Of a stretch of DNA of 5,222 nucleotides, positions 1-4,732 are shown in pieces; the stretch's first letter is position 1; each line of letters starts with the position of its first letter. Origin of the DNA: an uncultured Clostridia bacterium (GTDB lineage: Bacteria; Bacillota; Clostridia; Christensenellales; CAG-138); the NCBI GenBank assembly GCA_946183765.1, contig CAMHDC010000110.1, forward strand, positions 1-5,222, given 5' to 3'. Under the pieces are notes generated by a model that worked only from the letters and a program-made list of their open reading frames with translations, was not told where the DNA came from and did no database searches. The position numbers were made by a program, and so were the translations under genes.

Positions 1-92
1 AACTGCTCGATCACCTCGTCTTTGCCGACGATGATGCGGCTGCAGTTTTTCACGATGTCGTTTTTGAATTTGACGAAAGCTTCAACTTCCAT
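1..92 (-). CDS. MoxR-family AAA+ ATPase, N-terminal fragment
   Basis: This is the first 30 codons of a gene that runs off the left edge of the window. The visible protein begins MEVEAFVKFKNDIVKN and continues to IIVGKDEVIEQ. An 'IVGKDEVIE' block ahead of the Walker A loop is typical of MoxR-type AAA+ ATPases, chaperone-like ATPases that often sit beside DUF58 and VWA-domain genes. The Walker A and B motifs lie outside the window, so the call rests on this short N-terminal signature only. Two in-frame ATGs exist, at 98-96 and 92-90. The one at 92 is chosen because the AGGAG at 105-101 is 8 nt from it but only 2 nt from the upstream one. The gene has its own consensus promoter and follows the rplQ terminator, so it is a separate transcription unit. 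Confidence 0.65.
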   Translation of the reverse strand, partial: MEVEAFVKFKNDIVKNCSRIIVGKDEVIEQ

Positions 93-100
93 GGTCATCT

Positions 101-105
101 CTCCT
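101..105 (-). promoter_or_regulatory. Ribosome binding site deciding the MoxR-like start
   Basis: The minus strand reads AGGAG, then AGATGACC, then ATG. The spacing is 8 nt to the ATG at 92-90 and 2 nt to the in-frame ATG at 98-96. The normal 5-9 nt spacing favours the inner start, which shortens the protein by two residues. Confidence 0.7.
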
Positions 106-131
106 GTTCGGCTGAAATTGCACTTCGATTC

Positions 132-160
132 ATTATAGGTCGCCGGTTCTCCTGTGTCAA
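132..160 (-). promoter_or_regulatory. Exact-consensus sigma-A/sigma-70 promoter for the MoxR-like gene
   Basis: On the minus strand the -35 box TTGACA (160-155) and the -10 box TATAAT (137-132) both match the consensus at every base and are separated by exactly 17 bp. Transcription should start near A125/A124, giving a leader of about 33 nt before the ATG at 92. The promoter lies just past the rplQ terminator, as expected for a new unit. The stretch upstream of the -35 (about 167-178) is G-rich on the transcribed sense rather than A/T-rich, so no UP element is apparent. I see no clear operator repeat over the promoter. Confidence 0.9.
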
Positions 161-201
161 CAAAATCCCCTCTCCCCCGCCGATCAACGCCGGGCGCGTA
201 C

Positions 202-232
202 AAAAAAGGACCTGCCTTTCGACAGGTCCTTT
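202..232 (-). terminator. Intrinsic terminator at the end of the alpha operon (after rplQ)
   Basis: A perfect 10-bp inverted repeat (205-214 and 223-232, AAAGGACCTG on the plus strand) encloses an 8-nt loop. On the minus strand the stem ends in a run of six T (207-202), three of them in the stem. It lies 22 nt beyond the rplQ stop codon. Read on the plus strand the following bases are only loosely T-rich (ttatttgttg), and there is no plus-strand gene to end, so it is assigned to the minus strand. Confidence 0.93.
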
Positions 233-254
233 ATTTGTTGCGTTGCGGGTCCTT

Positions 255-761
255 TTAGACCAGCTCCAGCACCACCATGGGGGCGGCGTCGCCGCGGCGG
301 ACACCCAGCTTGTACATGCGGGTGTAGCCACCCTTCTTGCCTTCCTGGATGCGGCCGTCGTACTTGGGGGCCAGCTCACGGAAGAGCTTCTCCACCACGG
401 GGTGGTTGTTGCCCTTGGAGCGGTCCTTGTACTCCTTCTTGGTCTCCTTCTCCTTCTTGGGCTCGGGAATGTCGTACAGATAGCTCATGATCTGACGGCG
501 GGCATGGAGCTTGGAAGGCTGATCCTGGGGCTTCTCCTCCTTGGAGACCTGACCCTTCTCGTTGTAGACCTCTTTCTCCACCATGTCCGTGTTCTTGTAT
601 TCCTTCACCGCCAAGGTGATGATCTTCTCGGCGATGCTGCGGACTTCCTTGGCTCTGGTCTCGGTGGTGACGATCTTGCCATTCCAGATGAGAGCGGTGG
701 TCAGGTTCCGGAGCATTGCAACACGCTGGTCAGTGGGCTTTCCCAGTTTCCTGTTTGCCAT
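255..761 (-). CDS. rplQ: 50S ribosomal protein L17, enlarged by internal insertions
   Basis: L17 is a large-subunit protein and normally the last gene of the alpha operon, as here. The family hallmarks are clear: an N-terminal RKLGK...QRVAMLRNLTTALI block (residues 4-25), TTETRAKEVR (32-41), LHARRQ (85-90), and the C-terminal GGYTRMYKLGVRRGDAAPM...ELV (144-168). At 168 residues it is about 48 longer than the 120-residue Bacillus subtilis protein. The extra sequence falls in three places: about 29 residues before LHARRQ (roughly 53-83), about 14 after the following helix (roughly 97-121, very rich in K and E), and about 5 before GGYTR. These inserts are hydrophilic and look like surface extensions. 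The SD AGGAGG lies just after the rpoA stop with a 16-nt gap, so translation is probably coupled. A strong terminator follows. Confidence 0.97.
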   Translation of the reverse strand: MANRKLGKPTDQRVAMLRNLTTALIWNGKIVTTETRAKEVRSIAEKIITLAVKEYKNTDMVEKEVYNEKGQVSKEEKPQDQPSKLHARRQIMSYLYDIPEPKKEKETKKEYKDRSKGNNHPVVEKLFRELAPKYDGRIQEGKKGGYTRMYKLGVRRGDAAPMVVLELV

Positions 762-777
762 TGCTGCTTCCTCCTAA

Positions 778-1719
778 TTAATCTTCGTTGCTGCGCAGGG
801 TCAAGCCCAACTGCGCCAGTTTTTGCTGCACTTCTTCGAGAGACTTGCGGCCCAGGTTCCGGACCTTCATCATCTCGTCTTCGTCCCGCTGCACCAGCTC
901 CTCCACGGTGTTGATGCCGGCCCGCTTCAGGCAGTTGTAAGAGCGGACGGACAGGTCCAGATCCTCGATGTTCATCTCCAGGATCTTTTCCTTCTTGCTC
1001 TCCTCCTTCTCCACCATGATCTCCACGCCCTGGATCCGATCGGTCAGGTTGATGAAGAGCATCAGGTGCTCGGTGAGGATCTTGGCGGCGTAGCTGGCCG
1101 CCTCGTCCGGCTTGATGCTGCCGTTGGTCCAGATCTCCAGCGTGAGCTTGTCATAGTCGGTGATCTGGCCCACACGGGTGTTGTCCACGGTGAAGTTCAC
1201 CTTGGTGATGGGCGTGTAGATGGAGTCCACGGCGATCTCGCCGATGGGCATGTCGGGCCGCTTGTTGCGGTCGGCCACCACATAGCCCCGGCCGTGATCC
1301 AGCATGATCTCCATATGGAGCTTGCCGTTCTCGTCCAATGTGGCGAGATGGAGCTCGGGATTGATGATCTCAACATCCGAATCGGGCAGGATGTCACCGG
1401 CGGTGACTTCGCACTCGCCCGCCGCGTCGATGACGACCTTCTTGGGGCCCTGGCAATGGAGCTTGCAGATAAGGCCCTTCAGGTTCAGGACGATCTCGGT
1501 CACGTCCTCCTTCACGCCCTCGATGGTGGAAAACTCATGGAGCACACCGTCGATGCGGATGGAAGTGGCGGCCACGCCGGGGAGGCTGGAGAGCAGCACC
1601 CGACGCATGGAGTTGCCCAGCGTCATGCCGAAGCCGCGCTCCAGGGGTTCCACCACGAACCTGCCATAGTTCTCAGACATCTCAACGCATTCGAGTTTGG
1701 GCTTTTCAAAATCCAACAT
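778..1719 (-). CDS. rpoA: DNA-directed RNA polymerase subunit alpha
   Basis: The alpha subunit dimerises to nucleate RNA polymerase assembly and contacts UP elements and activators. At 313 residues it matches the family (about 314 in Bacillus). The N-terminal assembly domain covers roughly residues 1-230 and includes LGNSMRRVLLSSLPG and the IEGVKEDVTEIVLNLK helix. A charged linker (EKEESKKEKI) leads to the C-terminal domain at about 254-313. There R259 in SVRSYNCLK corresponds to E. coli R265, and NLGRKS (288-293) is the DNA-binding loop. The start is fixed by AAGGAGGG at 1733-1726, six nt upstream of ATG. It sits 41 nt after rpsD and 16 nt before rplQ. The sequence looks intact with no odd residues. 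Confidence 0.99.
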   Translation of the reverse strand: MLDFEKPKLECVEMSENYGRFVVEPLERGFGMTLGNSMRRVLLSSLPGVAATSIRIDGVLHEFSTIEGVKEDVTEIVLNLKGLICKLHCQGPKKVVIDAAGECEVTAGDILPDSDVEIINPELHLATLDENGKLHMEIMLDHGRGYVVADRNKRPDMPIGEIAVDSIYTPITKVNFTVDNTRVGQITDYDKLTLEIWTNGSIKPDEAASYAAKILTEHLMLFINLTDRIQGVEIMVEKEESKKEKILEMNIEDLDLSVRSYNCLKRAGINTVEELVQRDEDEMMKVRNLGRKSLEEVQQKLAQLGLTLRSNED

Positions 1720-1760
1720 AGTATACCCTCCTTCGGTAATGTCGTTTTGGTGAATAGAGC

Positions 1761-2387
1761 TTACCTGGAGTAGAACTCGACGATGAGGTGCTCCTCGATG
1801 GTGAGGTCGATATCCTCTCTCTTGGGCAGAGCCACGACTTTACCGGACAGGTTCTCGGCGTCCAGCTCCAGCCACTCGGGCACGGTGCGCTTGGCGCCCT
1901 GCTCCCGCAGGGTGGCGAACAGGGGGATCTGGCGGCTCTTCTCCTTGACGGAGATCACGTCGCCCACCTTCAGCTCGTAGGAAGCGATGTCCACCTTCTT
2001 GCCGTTGACCAGGATGTGACCGTGGGTCACCATCTGGCGGGCCATGGGGCGGGACTCACCGAAGTTCAGGCGGTAGCACACGTTGTCGAGACGGCGCTCC
2101 AACAGCTGGAGCATGTTCTCGCCGGTGACGCCCTTCATGTTGGAGGCGGTCACATAGTACTGATGGAACTGACCCTCCATGATGCCGTAGGCCCGGCGGA
2201 CCTTCTGCTTCTCACGAAGCTGAATGCCGTACTCGGACTGCTTGCGGCGGCCCTGGCCGTGCATGCCCGGGGGGGTGTGGCGCAGGGTCATGGCGCACTT
2301 CTCGCTGTAGCAGCGGTCGCCCTTGAGAAACAGCTTGGCGCCTTCGCGGCGGCACTGTCTGCAAACGGAATCCGTATATCTTGCCAT
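1761..2387 (-). CDS. rpsD: 30S ribosomal protein S4, zinc-finger (C+) form
   Basis: S4 is a primary 16S rRNA-binding protein that starts assembly of the small subunit, and in many bacteria it represses its own operon. At 208 residues the length is normal. The N-terminal domain carries four cysteines, C9-x2-C12-x13-C26-x4-C31, the zinc-binding pattern of C+ S4 proteins as in Thermus; Bacillus S4 lacks it. The S4 RNA-binding domain runs from about 98 to 160 (RLDNVCYRLNFGESRPMARQMVTHGHILVNGKK, shown here only by its first part and by the GHILVNGKKVD motif). The SD AAGGAGG overlaps the rpsK stop codon, with ATG 10 nt downstream. Its place inside the alpha operon makes it the best candidate for feedback control of this operon. 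Confidence 0.98.
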   Translation of the reverse strand: MARYTDSVCRQCRREGAKLFLKGDRCYSEKCAMTLRHTPPGMHGQGRRKQSEYGIQLREKQKVRRAYGIMEGQFHQYYVTASNMKGVTGENMLQLLERRLDNVCYRLNFGESRPMARQMVTHGHILVNGKKVDIASYELKVGDVISVKEKSRQIPLFATLREQGAKRTVPEWLELDAENLSGKVVALPKREDIDLTIEEHLIVEFYSR

Positions 2388-2402
2388 AGTTAGTTTGCCT
2401 CC

Positions 2403-2807
2403 TTACACTCTTCTGCGCTTGGGCGGGCGGCAGCCGTTGTGGGGGATGGGGGTCACGTCCTTGATCATGTTGACCTCCAAACCGGCCGTCTGCAGGGCGC
2501 GGATGGCGGACTCACGGCCGGAGCCGGGGCCCTTCACGTACACTTCCACGGTCTTGAGGCCATGCTCCATGGCGGCCCGGGCAGCGGCTTCAGAAGCCAT
2601 CTGGGCGGCGAAGGGCGTGGACTTGCGGGAACCGCGGTAGTTCAAAGAACCGGCGCTGGACCAGGCGATAGCATTGCCCTGCATATCGGTGATGGTCACC
2701 AGCGTGTTGTTGAAGGAGGAACGGATATGGGCCTGGCCGCGGTCGATGTTCTTCTTTTCACGACGCTTGCGGCTGACAGCCTTCTTGACTTTCGTTACTT
2801 TAGCCAT
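2403..2807 (-). CDS. rpsK: 30S ribosomal protein S11
   Basis: S11 lies on the 30S platform and contacts 16S rRNA near the E site. The 134-residue protein shows the family blocks: AHIRSSFNNTLVTITDMQGN (about 26-45), a GSRKSTPFAAQ motif (about 59-69), VEVYVKGPGSGRESAIRAL (about 87-105), and the basic tail DVTPIPHNGCRPPKRRRV. The length is close to the usual 128-131 with a slightly longer basic N-terminus (KKAVSRKRREKKN). It follows rpsM by 15 nt, and its SD AAGGAGG overlaps the rpsM stop codon, which suggests coupled translation. Confidence 0.98.
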   Translation of the reverse strand: MAKVTKVKKAVSRKRREKKNIDRGQAHIRSSFNNTLVTITDMQGNAIAWSSAGSLNYRGSRKSTPFAAQMASEAAARAAMEHGLKTVEVYVKGPGSGRESAIRALQTAGLEVNMIKDVTPIPHNGCRPPKRRRV

Positions 2808-2822
2808 TCTCTTCTCCCCTCC

Positions 2823-3191
2823 TTATTTCTTCTTACCGCCCTGGGTGCGTTTCGGGCCCTTGCGGGTGCGGGCGTTCTGCTTGGTGCTCTGACCGCGGAC
2901 GGGCAGGCCCTTGCGATGACGGACGCCGCGATAGCAGCCGATCTCCACCAGGCGCTTGATGTTCATGGAGGTTTCACGGCGAAGATCGCCTTCCACCTTC
3001 ACATTGTGGTCGATGTACTCTCTCAGTTTGTTGACATCGTTCTCCGAAAGATCACGTACCCGGATGTCGGGATCCACGCCCGTCGCAGCCAGGATATCGT
3101 TGGACATTGCACGACCGATACCGAAAATATAGGTCAAGCCGATCTCGATCCGCTTGTCTCTCGGAAGGTCTACGCCAGCAATACGTGCCAT
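2823..3191 (-). CDS. rpsM: 30S ribosomal protein S13
   Basis: S13 is in the head of the small subunit and bridges to the large subunit and P-site tRNA. The 122-residue protein begins MARIAGVDLPRDKRIEIGLT and contains IFGIGRAMSNDIL, the IGCYRGVRHRKGLPVRGQ region (about 84-101) and a basic tail RTRKGPKRTQGGKKK, all standard for the family. The GGAGG at 3207-3203 is 11 nt from ATG, a slightly long spacing, but conservation of the N-terminus fixes the start. This is the first gene of the alpha operon proper. It is preceded by the largest gap in the cluster, which holds a long hairpin. Confidence 0.98.
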   Translation of the reverse strand: MARIAGVDLPRDKRIEIGLTYIFGIGRAMSNDILAATGVDPDIRVRDLSENDVNKLREYIDHNVKVEGDLRRETSMNIKRLVEIGCYRGVRHRKGLPVRGQSTKQNARTRKGPKRTQGGKKK

Positions 3192-3242
3192 ATGGTTTCT
3201 TACCTCCGTTAAAATTTCAAAATGGGTATGTATCTATATCCG

Positions 3243-3290
3243 CTCGCAGGAAGCGCAGTTCCGATGGGAACGCGCCAGCCGCCCCGCGAG
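3243..3290 (-). promoter_or_regulatory. Imperfect 48-nt hairpin in the rpmJ-rpsM intergenic leader
   Basis: On the minus-strand transcript an outer 9-bp stem pairs 3290-3282 (CTCGCGGGG) with 3251-3243 (TCCTGCGAG), including two G-U pairs. After an asymmetric internal loop (CGGCTG, 3281-3276, opposite one U at 3252), an inner stem pairs GCGC plus GTTCC (3275-3267) with GGAAC, a bulged U and GCGC (3262-3253), closed by the tetraloop CATC (3266-3263). No T-run follows, so it is not a standard terminator. It lies about 50 nt upstream of the rpsM start. By position it could be a ribosomal-protein autoregulatory leader, for example for S4. That role is an inference, and I do not recognise a known leader family from sequence. 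Confidence 0.5.
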
Positions 3291-3308
3291 TATTTTCTAA
3301 AGTCATGC

Positions 3309-3422
3309 TTAGCCCTGGCGCTGCTTGTGCTTGGGGTTCTCGCAGATGACCATGACGCGACCCTTGCGCTTGATGATCTTGCACTTCTCGCAAATCGGTT
3401 TCACAGACGGTCTGACTTTCAT
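3309..3422 (-). CDS. rpmJ: 50S ribosomal protein L36, zinc-ribbon form
   Basis: L36 is the smallest ribosomal protein and binds 23S rRNA through a single zinc ribbon. The 37-residue product starts MKVRPSVKPICEKCKIIKRKG and ends CENPKHKQRQG, exactly the usual length. The zinc ligands C11, C14, C27 and H32 are all present, so this is the zinc-binding (CCCH) form. An AAGGAGA site sits 7 nt before ATG. The gene follows infA by 33 nt and precedes the 117-nt gap before rpsM, the usual infA-rpmJ-rpsM order. Confidence 0.97.
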   Translation of the reverse strand: MKVRPSVKPICEKCKIIKRKGRVMVICENPKHKQRQG

Positions 3423-3455
3423 TGTTTTATCTCCTTAAACTTTAGTTCTGATGGT

Positions 3456-3677
3456 TCAGTTCTTGGCGCGCCAGGTGATGCGCCCCCGGCTCAAATCATA
3501 CATGGACATCTCCACGGTCACCTTGTCTCCCGGCAGGATCCGGATGTAGTTCATGCGGAGCTTTCCGGAGATGGTGGCCAAGATCTTCCGTCCATTCTGA
3601 AGCGTCACTTCAAACATGGCATTGGGGTATGCTTCCGTTACGACGCCTTCCAGCTCAAAAACATCTGCTTTGGACAA
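3456..3677 (-). CDS. infA: Translation initiation factor IF-1, TTG start
   Basis: IF-1 binds the 30S A site during initiation and works with IF-2 and IF-3. The 73-residue protein is a single S1/OB-fold domain. Diagnostic parts are VFELEGVVTEAYPNAMFEVTLQNG (about 6-29), ISGKLRMNYIRILPGDKVTVE (about 36-56) and YDLSRGRITWR (about 60-70). The codon at 3677-3675 is TTG. There is no in-frame ATG upstream before the KOW gene, and the next one (Met21) is inside the conserved domain, so TTG must be the start; it is preceded by AAGGAGG at ideal spacing. It lies 24 nt after the KOW gene and 33 nt before rpmJ. Confidence 0.98.
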   Translation of the reverse strand: MSKADVFELEGVVTEAYPNAMFEVTLQNGRKILATISGKLRMNYIRILPGDKVTVEMSMYDLSRGRITWRAKN

Positions 3678-3683
3678 GCTGTA

Positions 3684-3690
3684 CCTCCTT
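3684..3690 (-). promoter_or_regulatory. Strong ribosome binding site for the TTG-initiated infA
   Basis: The minus strand reads AAGGAGG, then TACAGC, then TTG. The full SD core with 6-nt spacing supports initiation at TTG. It is one of the strongest SD sites in the window, which may offset the weak start codon. Confidence 0.8.
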
Positions 3691-3701
3691 TTCTTGATCC
3701 C

Positions 3702-3977
3702 TTAGGTTTCATCGACTGCCGTGAGGGCGGCGATGCACTTGCGGATATCCGCGTCGCACAGGGGCCTTCCCTCCGCAAGTTCCATCCGACAGGAGCCCTT
3801 CTTGGGGTAGGGCGTCACGTGCATACGCTTCTTCTTCTTGGGCTTATCGAGCCGCCGAAGGTCTCCGTCCGCCAGATACACGAACCCTTCTTCCATGCGC
3901 AGCACCACGAAGGGGCGTCCCTTGTCCCGGCCTGCCCGGGAAACGACCAGATCGCCAACGTTCAATTCGACGCTCAT
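3702..3977 (-). CDS. KOW-domain RNA-binding protein (L14e/L27e-like)
   Basis: This 91-residue protein has an N-terminal KOW motif at about residues 7-26 (VGDLVVSRAGRDKGRPFVVL), a small beta-barrel RNA-binding fold shared with archaeal/eukaryotic L14e and L27e. It continues with EEGFVYLADGDLRRLDKP, a lysine cluster (K45, K47-K50) and a C-terminal helix-like tail (DADIRKCIAALTAV). Similar small proteins are found between map and infA in Firmicutes (B. subtilis YbzG is the likely counterpart), and their exact function is not settled. The location suggests a ribosome- or rRNA-related role. ATG overlaps the map stop in ATGA, with GAGGG 6 nt upstream, so translation is probably coupled to map. Confidence 0.85.
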   Translation of the reverse strand: MSVELNVGDLVVSRAGRDKGRPFVVLRMEEGFVYLADGDLRRLDKPKKKKRMHVTPYPKKGSCRMELAEGRPLCDADIRKCIAALTAVDET

Positions 3978-4732
3978 AGATCGCCCTCGTAGTAGGTGGT
4001 CATCACCGGGTCGCCCTCGGTGATGAGGATCGTGTTCTCGAAGTGGGCCGAAGGAAGTCCGTCCAACGTCTCCACCGTCCAGCCGTCGCCAAGGACCTTC
4101 ACCTGATAGCCGCCCAGGTTGATCATGGGCTCCACGGCGATGGCCATGCCGGCGTGCAGGCGCTGCCGCGCCCGCGGGGTGTAGTAGTTGGGGACCTCCG
4201 GGTCCTCGTGCATCTCCCGGCCGATGCCGTGGCCCACATAGTCGCGGACCACGCCGTAGCCGTATTGTTCGGCGTGCTGCTGCACGGCCTTGGAGATGTC
4301 GGAGATCCGATAGCCCACCCGGCAGTACTTGAGTCCTTCAAAGAAGCACTCCCGCGTCACCTTCACCAGCTGAACGAGTTCCGGCTTCACCTCCCCGCAG
4401 AGGAAGGTCCGGGCGGCGTCCCCGTGGAACCCGTCCAGGATGGCGCCGAAGTCGCAGCTGACGATGTCGCCGTCTCGCAGGACCCGCTTTCCCGGGATAC
4501 CGTGGATCACCTGGTTGTTCACCGAGATGCACACGCTGGCGGGATATCCCGCGTATCCCAGGAAGGAAGGCGTTGCGCCGCAGCTCGTTACGTACTCGTG
4601 GGCCAGCTTGTCGAGGTGAGCCGTCGTGACGCCGGGGCGGATGTTCTCGCCCAACAGCTTCAGCGTCTCCCCCACCACCTTGCCGGCCGCCTGCATCTTC
4701 ACGAGCTCGCTGGCGGACTTGATGGTGATCAT
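3974..4732 (-). CDS. map: Methionine aminopeptidase, type I
   Basis: This enzyme removes the initiator methionine from nascent proteins with a dinuclear metal centre. The 252-residue protein has the pita-bread fold signature, and all five metal ligands are visible: D94 in SCDFGA, D105 in HGDAART, H168 in GHGIGREMHEDP, E201 in VEPM, and E232 in HFENT. The catalytic histidines H77 (VIHGIPG) and H175 are also present. There is no N-terminal zinc-finger or SH3-like extension, so it is the short type Ia form. The start ATG overlaps the adk TGA (ATGA), with GGGAG 8 nt upstream. The stop overlaps the next gene in the same way. Confidence 0.98.
   Translation of the reverse strand: MITIKSASELVKMQAAGKVVGETLKLLGENIRPGVTTAHLDKLAHEYVTSCGATPSFLGYAGYPASVCISVNNQVIHGIPGKRVLRDGDIVSCDFGAILDGFHGDAARTFLCGEVKPELVQLVKVTRECFFEGLKYCRVGYRISDISKAVQQHAEQYGYGVVRDYVGHGIGREMHEDPEVPNYYTPRARQRLHAGMAIAVEPMINLGGYQVKVLGDGWTVETLDGLPSAHFENTILITEGDPVMTTYYEGDL

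Noticed and set aside
167..178. G-rich run (GGGGGAGAGGGG on the minus strand) as a possible G-quadruplex upstream of the MoxR-like promoter
   Set aside because: Only two G-tracts are present within reach, and four are needed for an intramolecular quadruplex.
823..1773. Long plus-strand open frame antisense to rpoA; similar ones lie at 243-914, 1788-2393, 2439-3212, 3222-3992 and 4043-4819
   Set aside because: They mirror well-supported conserved genes on the minus strand, have biased compositions rich in L, V, H, A and G, and show no recognisable domains. They result from high GC codon use.
3243..3290. Reading the rpmJ-rpsM hairpin as a rho-independent terminator
   Set aside because: On the minus strand it is followed by CGGATATAGATACATACCC with no T-run. 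On the plus strand a few T follow (tattttctaa), but there is no plus-strand gene to terminate.
3192..3308. An internal promoter before rpsM, with TATAGA (within GATATAGATACAT) or AATACT as -10
   Set aside because: No acceptable -35 hexamer lies 16-18 bp upstream of either candidate, so the -10-like words are probably chance in an A/T-rich stretch.
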